The position numbers and the translations under genes were made by a program. Positions 29,931-39,017 of a stretch of DNA of 60,725 nucleotides are shown piece after piece. This stretch comes from Methylobacterium sp. Leaf112 (lineage in GTDB: Bacteria; Pseudomonadota; Alphaproteobacteria; Rhizobiales; Beijerinckiaceae). Positions within the stretch are counted from its first letter, which is position 1, and every line of letters starts with the position of its first letter. The notes beneath the pieces were generated by a model that did no database searches, had not been told where the DNA came from, and worked only from the letters and a program-made list of their open reading frames with translations. The stretch covers positions 34,599 to 95,323 of the forward strand of contig NZ_LMNG01000011.1 of NCBI RefSeq assembly GCF_001423295.1, given 5' to 3'.

Positions 29931-30245
29931 GGCGGGTCGCTATCGGCTGGGGGATGAAGTGGATCGGAGCGCGACGTGCCCTCGTCCCGCTGTCGTGAAG
30001 CGGAGGATCCGGTCAGTGGCAATGCCTTGCGTATCGCGCGAATGGCGCAAGTCCTCCTCTCCTTCCAGGAGAGGGGGTACCGTCATGCGCTATGCCCGCC
30101 GGATGCGGCTTTCGAAGACGTCGCAAACCGGTGTGTGATTTCGGAGCCGGCAAGGAACGCGCACGCGCGCTGTCCCCCCACCTTATCGGAGCCGTACCGG
30201 GGATCGGGTGATCCATCCGGCCCCCGGACTTCCTGAAAGGCCCCC
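29931..30245. other. Non-coding gap between cmk and rfbA with a repeat-like hairpin
   Basis: 315 bases between convergent genes. CCTCTCCT (30056-30063), TCC and AGGAGAGG (30067-30074) form a perfect 8-base hairpin in a context similar to 26040-26100. No T-tract follows. No gene is supported on either strand. Confidence 0.4.
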
Positions 30246-31139
30246 TCAGCGCGCGGCGAAGTCCGCGAACGCGTCGTCCTTGGCCAGCCGCAGCAGGTTC
30301 TGCCCATAGGCGGTCTTGGCGAACAGGTTGCCGCGCGCGATGAGCTGCTCCTTGTCGATGAAGCCCTGGAGGTAGGCGATCTCCTCCAGGCAGGCGACCT
30401 GCAGGCCCTGGCGGTGCTGCAGGGTGCGGACGAACTCGGCCGCCTCCAGCAGGCTGTCGTGGGTGCCGGTGTCGAGCCAGGCGTAGCCGCGCGACATCCG
30501 CTCGACATGGAGCTGGCCGCGTTCGAGATAGGCCTGGTTGACGCTCGTGATCTCGAGTTCGCCGCGCGGCGACGGGGTCACGGCGGCGGCGATGTCGAGG
30601 ACCTGGTTGTCGTAGAAGTACAGGCCGGTCACCGCCCAGGGGCTCTCGGGCTGGGTCGGCTTCTCGACGAGGCGCAAGGGGCGCCCCTCCTTGTCGAGGG
30701 TGACGACGCCGTAGGCCGCCGGATTGTCGACGTGGTAGGCGAACACCGTGGCGCCCGACGTGCGGGTGCGGGCGCGGGCGAGCAGCTCGCTCATGCCGTT
30801 GCCGAAGAACAGGTTGTCGCCGAGCACCAGGGCGACGTCGTCGGTTCCGACGAAGTCGCGGCCGATGACGAAGGCCTGGGCCAGGCCCTCGGGGCGCGGC
30901 TGGATCGCGTAGGAGAACTGCAGGCCGAACTGCTCGCCGGTGCCGAACAGGCGCTTGTAGTTGTCGAGGTGCTCAGGGCTGGAGATGATCAGGATCTCGC
31001 GGATGCCGGCGAGCATCAGCACCGAGACCGGGTAGTAGATCATCGGCTTGTCGTAGACCGGCAGCAGCTGCTTGTTGATCGACAGGGTGGCCGGGTGCAG
31101 GCGCGTGCCCGATCCGCCGGCGAGGACGATGCCCTTCAT
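30246..31139 (-). CDS. rfbA: Glucose-1-phosphate thymidylyltransferase
   Basis: 297 residues. It makes dTDP-glucose from dTTP and glucose 1-phosphate, the first step to dTDP-L-rhamnose. Seen: MKGIVLAGGSGTRLHPAT with the nucleotide-binding loop (8-18), DKPMIYYPVSVLMLAGIRE, ALVLGDNLFFG, the active-site EKPTQPESPWAVTGLYFYDN, EITSVNQAYLERGQL and RGYAWLDTGTHDSLLEAAE. It is last in the rfbC-B-D-A operon; its ATG overlaps the rfbD stop by four bases. A role in surface polysaccharide is established for the pathway. Confidence 0.96.
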   Translation of the reverse strand: MKGIVLAGGSGTRLHPATLSINKQLLPVYDKPMIYYPVSVLMLAGIREILIISSPEHLDNYKRLFGTGEQFGLQFSYAIQPRPEGLAQAFVIGRDFVGTDDVALVLGDNLFFGNGMSELLARARTRTSGATVFAYHVDNPAAYGVVTLDKEGRPLRLVEKPTQPESPWAVTGLYFYDNQVLDIAAAVTPSPRGELEITSVNQAYLERGQLHVERMSRGYAWLDTGTHDSLLEAAEFVRTLQHRQGLQVACLEEIAYLQGFIDKEQLIARGNLFAKTAYGQNLLRLAKDDAFADFAAR

Positions 31140-32041
31140 GCCCGTGTCTCCGTCTGGGTGTGGGCCGGCCCGATGAGCCGGTCGAGGATGTCGTCCAGGG
31201 CCTCGCCCCAGGGCCGCGGCGCGATGCCGTAGGCCGCGTCAAGGCTCGCCGTCGACAGGCGGGAATTGGCTGGGCGCCGGGCCGGCGTCGGGTAGGCGCT
31301 CGTCGGAATGCCGGTGACCGGGATCGACCGGCCGCCGCGCGCGGCCGAGCCCGCCACGATGGCTTGCGCGAAGCCGCGCCAAGTGGTCGAGCCGGCATTG
31401 ACGCAGTGGAACGTGCCCGTCGGTGCGTCGGGCTCGGCGGCGAGCCGCAGGGCGATGCGGGCGCAGGTTTGCGCCAGATCCGTCGCCGAGGTCGGGCAGC
31501 CGTGCTGGTCGTCCACCACGGTGAGCGCGTCGCGCTCGGCCGAGAGCCGCAGCATGGTCTTCACGAAGTTGCCCCGGTGCGGGCTCACCACCCAGGCCGT
31601 GCGCAGGATGACGTGGCGCGGGTTGGCCGTGCGCACCGCCATCTCGCCAGCCGCCTTGCTGGCGCCGTAGACGCTGCGCGGGTTCACGGGGGCGTCGGGC
31701 AGGTAATCCCCCTCCCCTTCCCCGTCGAAGACGTAATCCGTCGAGACGTGGACGAGGGGGATGCCGCGCGCCCGCGTCGCGGCGGCGAGGATCGCCGGCG
31801 CGAGGGCGTTGAGGCGCCAAGCCGCGACCACGTCGGCTTCGGCCTTGTCCACGGCGGTGTAGGCCGCCGTGTTGATCACGGCCGCGTAGGTTTTCGTATC
31901 GAAGACGCGGGCCACCGCATCCGCATCGGTGATGTCGAGGGCTGCGCGGTCAGGCGCGTCGACCCGCACGCCGTCCGGCCAAGCATGGGCCCGCAGCTCG
32001 GTGCCGACCTGACCGGCGCCGCCGAGGATCAGGATATCCAC
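31136..32041 (-). CDS. rfbD: dTDP-4-dehydrorhamnose reductase
   Basis: 301 residues. It reduces dTDP-4-dehydro-L-rhamnose to dTDP-L-rhamnose with NAD(P)H, the final step. Rossmann loop LGGAGQVG (6-13), INTAAYTAVDKAE, STDYVFDGEG (100-109, Thr101 and Tyr103) and YGASKAAGE with Tyr125 and Lys129 give the complete short-chain dehydrogenase triad. RTAWVVSP follows. The start codon abuts the rfbB stop, and the end overlaps rfbA. Compare the degraded RmlD-like domain fused to a glycosidase at 54.9 kb. Confidence 0.96.
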   Translation of the reverse strand: MDILILGGAGQVGTELRAHAWPDGVRVDAPDRAALDITDADAVARVFDTKTYAAVINTAAYTAVDKAEADVVAAWRLNALAPAILAAATRARGIPLVHVSTDYVFDGEGEGDYLPDAPVNPRSVYGASKAAGEMAVRTANPRHVILRTAWVVSPHRGNFVKTMLRLSAERDALTVVDDQHGCPTSATDLAQTCARIALRLAAEPDAPTGTFHCVNAGSTTWRGFAQAIVAGSAARGGRSIPVTGIPTSAYPTPARRPANSRLSTASLDAAYGIAPRPWGEALDDILDRLIGPAHTQTETRA

Positions 32042-33118
32042 TTAGGAGGCCTTCGTCGCGGACGCCTGCGCGCCGCCGAGGCCGAGGCGCTCGCCGCTGT
32101 AGCGGCCCTCACGGATCGGGCGCCACCACGCCTCGTTGTCGAGGTACCACTTCACGGTCTCTTCGAGCGCCGTCTCGAAGTTCTTCGTCGGCGCCCACGC
32201 GACCTCGGCCTCCGCCTTCGACGGGTCGATGGCGTAGCGGCGGTCGTGGCCCGGACGGTCGGCCACGTAGGTGATCAGGCGGTCGTGCGGGGCGTGCTCG
32301 GGGCGCAGGCGGTCGAAGGCGGCGCACAGCCCCTTCACCACCGCGAGGTTGTTGCGCACGGAGCGCCCGCCGAGCAGGTAGGTCTCGCCGAGCCGGCCGT
32401 TCTTCAGCACCGCCACGAGGCCCTTGGCGTGGTCCTCGACGTGGATCCAGTCGCGCTCGTTCAACCCGTCGCCGTAGACGGGGAGGTTCTTCCCCTCCAG
32501 CGCATTGAGGATCATCAGCGGGATGAGCTTCTCGGGGAAGTGCCGCGGCCCGTAATTGTTCGAGCAGTTCGTGATGAGCACCGGCAGGCCATAGGTCTCG
32601 TGCCAGGCGCGGGCGAGATGGTCGGAGGCCGCTTTCGAGGCCGAGTAGGGCGAGCGCGGGTCGTAGCGGCTCTCCTCGGTGAAGAACCCGTCGGGCGGGA
32701 GCGAGCCGTAGACCTCGTCCGTGGAGACGTGGAGGAAGCGGAACGCCGCCTTCGCGTCGCCGGAGAGTCCGTCCCAGTAGGTGCGGGCGCCGTCGAGCAT
32801 CACCTGGGTGCCGACCACGTTGGTGCGGATGAACGCGCCCGGATCGGTGATGGAGCGGTCGACATGGCTCTCGGCGGCCAGATGCATCACCGCGTCGGGC
32901 TTGAACTCGGCATAGAGCGCGTGGACGGCCGAAGGATCGCAAATGTCGGCCTCGGCGAAGCGATGGCGGGAGTCCTCGGCCAGGGGCTGCAGGGAGATCG
33001 GGTTCGCCGCATAGGTCAGGGCGTCGAGGGTGAGGACGTCGTGCCCGAGATCCTGAACCAGATGCAGGACGAGGGCGGAACCGATGAAGCCGCAGCCGCC
33101 GGTGACCAGGATGCGCAT
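32042..33118 (-). CDS. rfbB: dTDP-glucose 4,6-dehydratase
   Basis: 358 residues. It converts dTDP-glucose to dTDP-4-keto-6-deoxyglucose, step two of rhamnose synthesis. NAD-binding TGGCGFIGSALV (6-17), AAESHVDRSI (81-90), STDEVYG with Thr133-Asp134-Glu135, YSASKAASD with Tyr158 and Lys162, and NCSNNYGPRHFPEKLIPL are all present. Transcribed after rfbC with a 36-base gap and directly followed by rfbD. Confidence 0.97.
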   Translation of the reverse strand: MRILVTGGCGFIGSALVLHLVQDLGHDVLTLDALTYAANPISLQPLAEDSRHRFAEADICDPSAVHALYAEFKPDAVMHLAAESHVDRSITDPGAFIRTNVVGTQVMLDGARTYWDGLSGDAKAAFRFLHVSTDEVYGSLPPDGFFTEESRYDPRSPYSASKAASDHLARAWHETYGLPVLITNCSNNYGPRHFPEKLIPLMILNALEGKNLPVYGDGLNERDWIHVEDHAKGLVAVLKNGRLGETYLLGGRSVRNNLAVVKGLCAAFDRLRPEHAPHDRLITYVADRPGHDRRYAIDPSKAEAEVAWAPTKNFETALEETVKWYLDNEAWWRPIREGRYSGERLGLGGAQASATKAS

Positions 33119-33154
33119 GCGTGTCTTCTCCCTCGAACCCTTGGTATCAAATGT

Positions 33155-33706
33155 TCAGAACGCGGCGCCGAGATCCGCGAAACGCGGGGCGGCGCGGTCC
33201 TTGTCCGACAGCACGGCGCCGGCCTCGTCCACGGGCCAGGCGATGGCGAGATCGGGGTCGTTCCAGACGAGGTTGCGGTCGTGCGCCGCGCTGTAATAGG
33301 CGCTGACCTTGTAGGCCACCATGGTGTCCGGCTCCAGGGTGCAGAAGCCGTGGGCGAAGCCGGCCGGCACGTAGAGCTGCTCGCCGCCCTTCGCGTCGAG
33401 GGTCACGGCGACGTGGCGGCCGTAGGTCGGGCTGTCGCGGCGCAGATCCACGGCGACGTCGAGGATCGAGCCCGCCAGCACCCGCACTAGCTTGGCCTGC
33501 GCCGCCGGGGCGAGCTGGAAGTGAAGGCCCCGCACGGTGCCGACCTGGGCCGAGAACGACTGGTTGTCCTGCACGAACGCCACGTCGATCCCGCCGGCCG
33601 CGAGGGTATCGACACGAAAGGTCTCCGAGAACCAGCCCCGGTCGTCGCCGAAGCGGTTGGGAACGACGCGCTTGACCGCCGCGATCTCCGTCTCGATCAC
33701 CCGCAT
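33155..33706 (-). CDS. rfbC: dTDP-4-dehydrorhamnose 3,5-epimerase
   Basis: 183 residues from ATG 33706, normal for the family. It epimerises C3 and C5 of dTDP-4-keto-6-deoxyglucose. Cupin barrel with DDRGWFSETF (21-30), QDNQSFSAQVGTVRGLHFQ containing the catalytic His62, AKLVRVLAGSILDVAVDLR, and YVPAGFAHGFCTLE followed by the Tyr pair in VSAYYSA. It heads the rhamnose operon, with about 220 non-coding bases upstream to the divergent DUF2147 gene. Confidence 0.96.
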   Translation of the reverse strand: MRVIETEIAAVKRVVPNRFGDDRGWFSETFRVDTLAAGGIDVAFVQDNQSFSAQVGTVRGLHFQLAPAAQAKLVRVLAGSILDVAVDLRRDSPTYGRHVAVTLDAKGGEQLYVPAGFAHGFCTLEPDTMVAYKVSAYYSAAHDRNLVWNDPDLAIAWPVDEAGAVLSDKDRAAPRFADLGAAF

Positions 33707-33925
33707 GGTGGATTGATCCCTGGGAACACCCGAAAATTCGAACCGTCTAGGCCGGGGTTCTCGCCGGGTTGTCAAGGCTGAGACACGACTTGGCGGCCCT
33801 GCCGGGCGCCTTCGGGGGTCGTTTGGGGCGTCGCTCGGGGGGGCACTCGGGCGGTCGCTTGCGGCGGTCGTGGACCGTGCGCTATGCCGCCCGACCGCGC
33901 GGGACACTTCAGGGAGACAGCGCAT

Positions 33926-34351
33926 ATGATCACGCAGAATCGGACGGCCCGCGCCCTCGCGGGCACCCTCCTGCTCCTCGGGCTCGCCGGCCCGGCCGCC
34001 GCCGAGAAGGGTCCCGACGCCACCGGCCTGTGGCTGACGGAGACGGGCGGCTCCAAGGTCCGCATCGCCCGCTGCGGCCAGGGCTATTGCGGCACCCTCG
34101 CCAGCGTCTCCGGCCCCGGCCTCGACGCCCAGAACCCCGACGTGTCCCTGCGGACCCGCAGCCTCATCGGCGTGCGGATCATGACCGCCGACCGGGCCAA
34201 GGGCGACGGTTACGAAGGCTCGCTCTACAACCCCAAGGACGGCAAGACCTACGCCGGCAGCCTCGTCCTCAAGGGCCCGGACGTCGTCGAGGTCCAGGGC
34301 TGCGTCCTGAGCGTCTTGTGCAAGAGCCAGACCTGGAAGCGGGTGAACTGA
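33926..34351 (+). CDS. DUF2147 family secreted protein
   Basis: 141 residues from ATG 33926, with AGGGAGA about nine bases upstream. Signal peptide with [14 protein letters not shown] at its end. The mature domain begins [20 protein letters not shown], contains Cys pairs (CGQGYC; CVLSVLC near the C terminus) that may form disulfides, and ends with the SQTWKRV that closes DUF2147 domains. Members are periplasmic or secreted beta-rich proteins of unknown function. 19 bases separate it from the SDR gene, so co-transcription is likely. Confidence 0.85.
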   Translation: MITQNRTARALAGTLLLLGLAGPAAAEKGPDATGLWLTETGGSKVRIARCGQGYCGTLASVSGPGLDAQNPDVSLRTRSLIGVRIMTADRAKGDGYEGSLYNPKDGKTYAGSLVLKGPDVVEVQGCVLSVLCKSQTWKRVN

Positions 34352-34370
34352 GGCGATCGGGGGCGATTCC

Positions 34371-35147
34371 ATGCGGTTGGCGGGAAAGACCTGCGTCGTC
34401 ACGGGCGCCGCCCGGGGCATCGGGCGGGCGATCGCGGAGGCGTTCGGGCGCGAGGGCGCGACCGTTATCGCGACGGATGCGGACGCGGCGGCCCTCGCCG
34501 ACCTGGAAGCCGCCCTCGGCTGCCGGACCTTCCCCCTCGACGTACGGTCGGAGGAGGCCTGGGACGCCCTGGAGCGGTTCGCCCCCGCCGTCGACGTGGT
34601 GGTGAACAACGCCGGCGTCACGGGGTTCGAGGACGGGATGGTCGCGCACGATCCCGAACACGCCACCCTCGCCGACTGGCGCGCGGTCCACGCGGTCAAC
34701 CTCGACGGCACCTTTCTCGGCTGCCGCTACGCCATCCGGGCCATGAAGGCGCGGAGCGCAGGCTCCATCGTCAATATCGCCTCGCGCTCCGGCCTCGTCG
34801 GCATCCCTGGGGCCGCCGCCTACGCGTCCTCGAAGGCCGCCATCCGCAACCACACCAAGACCGTGGCGCTCTATTGCGCCCAGCAGGGCTGGACCATCCG
34901 CTGCAACGCGATCCATCCGGCCGCGATCCTCACCGGAATGTGGGAGCCGATGCTCGGCACCGGACCCGACCGGCAGGCCCGGATGGACGCCCTCGTTGCC
35001 GACACGCCCCTGCGCCGGTTCGGCCGCCCCGACGAGGTCGCGGCTGTCGCTTTGATGCTCGCCTCCGACGAGGCCACCTACATCACCGGCGCGGACATCA
35101 CCCTCGACGGCGGCCTTCTGGCCGGATCGGCGGCGGTGCCGGGCTAG
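34371..35147 (+). CDS. SDR-family NAD(P)-dependent oxidoreductase
   Basis: 258 residues. Classical short-chain dehydrogenase: TGAARGIG cofactor loop (11-18), an acidic residue in ATDADA after the second strand, which points to NAD(H) preference, NNAG (near 83-86), an IVNIASRSG strand with the catalytic Ser, YASSK with Tyr and Lys, and C-terminal [20 protein letters not shown] with [12 protein letters not shown]. Substrate unknown; 3-oxoacyl-ACP reductase and sugar or cyclic-alcohol dehydrogenases share this pattern. Its nearest neighbours do not settle the pathway. Confidence 0.88.
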   Translation: MRLAGKTCVVTGAARGIGRAIAEAFGREGATVIATDADAAALADLEAALGCRTFPLDVRSEEAWDALERFAPAVDVVVNNAGVTGFEDGMVAHDPEHATLADWRAVHAVNLDGTFLGCRYAIRAMKARSAGSIVNIASRSGLVGIPGAAAYASSKAAIRNHTKTVALYCAQQGWTIRCNAIHPAAILTGMWEPMLGTGPDRQARMDALVADTPLRRFGRPDEVAAVALMLASDEATYITGADITLDGGLLAGSAAVPG

Positions 35148-35272
35148 GGGGGCGCCGAGCCGTCCCCGCACGCTTCCCGGCGGAAGGGTCCGGCCCATCG
35201 CGTCGAACGGCCGGACCGTGGGACGCCTCGCCGAAGGTCTTTACCATTCGGTTTTCCAGCACCGATCTGTAC

Positions 35273-36126
35273 ATGAGCGACAGAGCATCGCTCTCCAGCG
35301 TGAAGGCCTTGTTCGGTTTCGGTAACGCCCTCGTCGCGTGCGAACAGAAGCTCGCGCAAGGCTTCGAGCATATCCAGCAGGTGATCGACCGGGAGTACGG
35401 CGCCGGGATGGGCGACCGCGTGTCCCGGGATATCGGCCGGACGCAGACCCGCGATCTCAGCGGCGGCATCAAGCGCTCCGATCTCGGCCTCATCGGACGG
35501 ACTGCGGACCGGCTCACGCAGAACATGCTCAATGCAGCGCTCACGGACCGCAACATCGGCGGACTGCAGGGCCACCGGCCCGACTACGATAAGATGCCGG
35601 CGTTCTTCGACGCGCATTTCGCGGTGGCGACCGACCCCAAATTCCGGGGAAGTACGCTGCGGAATCGAACGTCGAGGTTTACGGGAGCGCGCTCGCCAGG
35701 AACGTGCTGAACCGCGTCGGGCAGAACGGAACGATCAGCCAGTCCGATTTCGACGACCTGTCCAAGGCGTTCGGACCCTACGACAAGAGTTTCAATCCCA
35801 CCATGCCGGATTGTCCGGCGCCCTCGCCGCTCGGCGGGCATCTGGTCGGGCCGGCGAACGAGGCGCGCCTGAACGAACTGACGCAGGCGGTCTGTGAGCG
35901 TTTCTGCAAGCTGACGCCTGCTCTTGCCGTCAATTTGCGCAGCCAGCAATTCTCCAAGATCCAGACGACGTTTGCGCAAGCGAACACCTCCGCGAACCGC
36001 ATCACCGCGACGACCGGGCCGTCCAGGGTCTCGACGCACCGCACCCGCGGATCCGGCCGATCCGAGACTCGGGTCAGAAGTCGACGCCGAAGCGGACCCG
36101 TAGGTTGTGACGGGCGAACTGGGTGA
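35273..36126 (+). pseudogene. Frameshifted hypothetical gene (G-run at 35646-35649)
   Basis: Reading from ATG 35273 gives a coherent soluble protein (helical VKALFGFGNALVACEQKLAQ, then GIKRSDLGLIGRTADRLTQN) up to DPKFRG at about residue 126. It then turns into unlikely sequence and stops at 35710. One base over, from 35650, the frame reads KYAAESNVEVYGSALARNVL and continues with SQSDFDDLSKAFGPYD to 36126. Adding one G to the GGGG run would join both into one protein of about 285 residues. This is either an inactivated gene or a sequencing error in a homopolymer. No family recognised. The 3' end overlaps the convergent barrel gene by 53 bases. Confidence 0.55.
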
Positions 36127-37051
36127 GGTTGAAGGCGCGGTCGGCGAAGTCGGGGGCGCGGTCGTGGCCGGAGACCTGGGCGGAGTAGGCGACGGTCAGG
36201 AAGCCCTTTTCCCTGACCTGCACGTGCAGCACAGGGCCGACGAAAACCGCTCGCCCGAGGAACCGGTTCAGGAACGACCCGTCATAGGCACGCATGACCC
36301 GGATTTCGGGGCCGAGGAAGACGCTGTTCGTCGCCCGCGCCATCAGCGTTCCCGACAGGGAGAGGGTCGAGGATCGGTCGGTGTCGCCGGAGCCCTTGAG
36401 GCGCGCGACGGAGGGATCGTAGATCACGTTCGCACCGGCCCACAGCTTACCCGGAATCAGGCGCGCATCCGCCATGAGCCGGGTGTCCATGCTGAACACG
36501 TCGGCGCCCTGCCCCTCGATGGGCGTCACCCGCGAATACAGCGGCTCCGCCTGCAGGGCGATGCCGAACGGATGGTCGTCCGTCCGCTTGAGAAACTGAT
36601 ACTTGAACTCCAGTGAGCCGCCGTTGACGAGGCCGAAGGTCTTGTCCGGCACGCCGACGATGTTGCGGCTGTCCCGCGCGTCGAATTGCAGGCCGGGCTC
36701 GATGCTGAAATCGTCGGTCGGATCGTACTGGTAGCTGACGATGGGTTCGCTGGCGCGATAGGCCGACGAGCCCGGCCCCGCCCGGCGCTTGCTGAAGCGG
36801 CCGATCGCGTCGACCACCACCTCCTGCTCGCCGGCCTTGCCGGTGTCGGTTCCTTCCGTGAAGCCGAACAGGTTCTCGGTGTCGATCGTGTCGGGCGCGC
36901 TGCCCGTGCCCGCCTCCTGGTAGTCTTTGCCGGACGCGGACGGAATCGGTCCGGCCAGGGCGGATCCGGCGACGAGGAGGACCGAGAGCCGGGCCGCCCG
37001 GCGGACGCGATGCCAGGCTTGCCGAATGGGAACGGGTCGTGACGGGAGCAT
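36074..37051 (-). CDS. Probable outer-membrane beta-barrel protein
   Basis: 325 residues with a basic N terminus and signal sequence (RLSVLLVAGSALAGPIPSA). After a low-complexity linker the chain consists of alternating polar/hydrophobic strands with short turns (VSYQYDPTDDFSIEPGLQFD, SLEFKYQFLKRTDDHPFGIA). It ends in LRVRFGVDF, and a terminal Phe is the usual signal for BAM-mediated insertion. Families of this kind include DUF-type alginate/heavy-metal transport-like barrels; I cannot name this one. It lies beside the oxidase operon on the same strand, 90 bases after the Sco gene, and may or may not be part of it. Confidence 0.65.
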   Translation of the reverse strand: MLPSRPVPIRQAWHRVRRAARLSVLLVAGSALAGPIPSASGKDYQEAGTGSAPDTIDTENLFGFTEGTDTGKAGEQEVVVDAIGRFSKRRAGPGSSAYRASEPIVSYQYDPTDDFSIEPGLQFDARDSRNIVGVPDKTFGLVNGGSLEFKYQFLKRTDDHPFGIALQAEPLYSRVTPIEGQGADVFSMDTRLMADARLIPGKLWAGANVIYDPSVARLKGSGDTDRSSTLSLSGTLMARATNSVFLGPEIRVMRAYDGSFLNRFLGRAVFVGPVLHVQVREKGFLTVAYSAQVSGHDRAPDFADRAFNLTQFARHNLRVRFGVDF

Positions 37052-37141
37052 CCCGCACGCTATCCTGCCGCGTCGCGTCCTGGCTGGTGCGCGAAAGCCA
37101 CACAGGCCTTCGTCCCTCGCGTGCGGTCGGACGGCGCTGGA

Positions 37142-37990
37142 TTAAAACACTTCCGGCCGCATCGCCCGGTTGTGTCCTGCGTCACGGCTTCGCCGATGCA
37201 GCAGGATCAGGCCACCGGCCAGACCCAGCAACGTGAGGCCGATGGCGGCCTGAAAGGCCTGCCAGATCCGTGGCGTGTAGATCCCCTGTGCCGCGTCGAA
37301 TCCGTAGCACAGCAGCCGGACGCGATCGCCGAGCGTGCCGATCCGGCCTTCTCCCGCCTCCACGAGGGCGAGGCGCAGGCTGTCCGCCGTCACGGTGAGG
37401 CTCGACAGGACGCGCGACACCCGCCCGTCGCCGGTCAGCGACACGAAGGCGGCCGGGTGGACGATGGCGCCGTGCACGGTATCGGGCACCGACGTGTAGC
37501 CGATCGCTTCGGTCAAGCGCGCGACCGCCTCGGGCGGCCCCGTCACGGTGGTGACCGCCTCGGCCAGCGCCCCGTCGATGCCGGCCGTCACGGACGTCCG
37601 GGCCTCGTCGCGCGGACCGAGGCCGATGACGACGAGCCGGACATCCCGGCCTGGGCGCAGGCCGGTTCCCATCAGAGCCCCGGACAGGATCGCGAGGGTC
37701 GGCGCGCAGATCACCCGGCAGTTCGGGTCGATGGGCACCAGGAGGGTCGGGCGGCCGTCGAGGGCGGCGGCGACCGTGACGGCTTGGCCCCCATCGGTCC
37801 GGAGTTCGAGGTCCAGCGGCACTCGAGCCCCTGGGGGCGGCGCGAGGCCGACGCGCGCGAGGTCGAGCCGGGTGAGGTCCGCCGAGGCCGGCGACGGGAA
37901 GGCCGGTGCCGCCACGACCAGGGTGGCGAGACAGGGCCGGATGGCTCGGGATACCCGCGAGCGGACCCCAGGCTGCGGGCGCCGCATCAT
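37142..37990 (-). CDS. SCO1/SenC-type copper chaperone for cytochrome c oxidase
   Basis: 282 residues with an N-terminal signal segment, a thioredoxin-like periplasmic domain and a C-terminal membrane helix (LTLLGLAGGLILL). The copper motif is CRVIC (Cys91, Cys95), and His178 in the IVHPAAFVSLTGDGRV strand matches the third Sco ligand. Sco proteins load copper into the CuA site of subunit II. It is the last gene of the ACIII/oxidase operon, overlapping the subunit IV gene by four bases. The domain is divergent compared with classic Sco (CxxxC lacks the usual Pro after Cys2). Confidence 0.85.
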   Translation of the reverse strand: MMRRPQPGVRSRVSRAIRPCLATLVVAAPAFPSPASADLTRLDLARVGLAPPPGARVPLDLELRTDGGQAVTVAAALDGRPTLLVPIDPNCRVICAPTLAILSGALMGTGLRPGRDVRLVVIGLGPRDEARTSVTAGIDGALAEAVTTVTGPPEAVARLTEAIGYTSVPDTVHGAIVHPAAFVSLTGDGRVSRVLSSLTVTADSLRLALVEAGEGRIGTLGDRVRLLCYGFDAAQGIYTPRIWQAFQAAIGLTLLGLAGGLILLHRRSRDAGHNRAMRPEVF

Positions 37991-38283
37991 CCTTCCGCCA
38001 ACCGGGCGAACACGTCCGCGAGGGTGAGGGTGAACAGGATCGCCAGCCAGAACAGACCGCAGGCCGCGGTGAGCCGGTCGAGGGCATTCGCCGTATCGAG
38101 GCGCATGAACGGCACCGCGACGAGGAGCGCCTGGGTGCCGGCGATGCCGAACGCGAGGGCGGCGTTCCAGGGGCCGAGGGGTCGGTAGGCCAGCAGGACC
38201 GAGACGGCGAGGAGCGCGACGAGGCCGAGCCAGACCGGTACGGTGCGCAGGAGAATGGAGCGGAGGGTGGGGGCCTCGCTCAT
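37987..38283 (-). CDS. Cytochrome c oxidase subunit IV-type membrane protein
   Basis: 98 residues with three hydrophobic helices (about 13-32, 39-60, 73-93), starting at ATG 38283 inside the end of the subunit III gene. The size, helix count and location match the prokaryotic COX IV-type (CtaF/CyoD-like) subunit that completes caa3 oxidases. FGIAGTQALLVAVPFMRLDT and a C-terminal ADVFARLAEG are visible. It is tightly coupled to both neighbours. Confidence 0.85.
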   Translation of the reverse strand: MSEAPTLRSILLRTVPVWLGLVALLAVSVLLAYRPLGPWNAALAFGIAGTQALLVAVPFMRLDTANALDRLTAACGLFWLAILFTLTLADVFARLAEG

Positions 38284-39017
38284 CCGGCGCGCCCCACGAG
38301 GTAGAGGGCGGGGTAGAGGACGATCCACACCATGTCGACGAAGCCCCAGTACAGCAGCGCCACCTCGACCTGCGGACTCGTGGCGAGGAAGTCCGGCGCG
38401 CGCCAGCCCTTCCACGCCAGCCGCGTCACCAGGCCGATGCCGATGGCGAGGTGGATTCCGTGCACCGCCGTGGCGAACCAGTAGAAGCCGAAGAACAGCT
38501 GCGTCGGCCGGTCCGCGAGCTTGAAGCCCGGTCCGGGCACCAGATTTTCCCGGATGTCCTCGCGGTATTCGAAGCCCTTCACGATCAGGAAAGCGAGGCC
38601 GAGGCCCGCCGTGAGCAAGAGGCAGACGAGGACCAGACGGCGCAGGGCCGGCACCTCCGCGGCCCGCGCGGCGATGGCCGCGAGCAAACCGCTCGTCAGC
38701 AGCAGGGCGGTGTTCGCCGTCCCGTAGACGATGTTGGTCTCGCGCGCCGCCGCCGCGACCGCCTCGGGATGCTCGGCCCTGAGGGCGGCGTAGAACAGGA
38801 ACAGCGCCCCGAAAAACAGGACTTCGCTGGCGATGAAGATCCACATGCCGAAGGAGGCCCCGGCCCGCTGCCGCGCGAGGGCGTCGGCGGGCGCGAAACC
38901 GAGGTCGTGCCAAGGTTCGCGCAACGACGGGGCAGACTCGCGCAGCAAGGGGGCAGGTTCGCGCAGCGGAGGAGACGGCTCGCGCAGCGCGGGGGAGGGC
39001 TCGCCGGTCGCCGTCAT
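38280..39017 (-). CDS. ctaE: Cytochrome c oxidase subunit III
   Basis: 245 residues. A Pro/Arg-rich N-terminal extension with imperfect heptads of the form REPSPPL (8-35) precedes five membrane helices. Typical COX3 motifs are [20 protein letters not shown], the helix pair with [32 protein letters not shown] with conserved His residues, and the closing [20 protein letters not shown]. It is a shorter form, as in caa3/SoxM-like oxidases. It overlaps the subunit I gene and the subunit IV gene by four bases each. Confidence 0.93.
   Translation of the reverse strand: MTATGEPSPALREPSPPLREPAPLLRESAPSLREPWHDLGFAPADALARQRAGASFGMWIFIASEVLFFGALFLFYAALRAEHPEAVAAAARETNIVYGTANTALLLTSGLLAAIAARAAEVPALRRLVLVCLLLTAGLGLAFLIVKGFEYREDIRENLVPGPGFKLADRPTQLFFGFYWFATAVHGIHLAIGIGLVTRLAWKGWRAPDFLATSPQVEVALLYWGFVDMVWIVLYPALYLVGRAG

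Noticed and set aside
35640..35655. Programmed -1 frameshifting in the split gene
   Set aside because: No X-XXY-YYZ heptamer and no clear downstream pseudoknot; a homopolymer indel is simpler.
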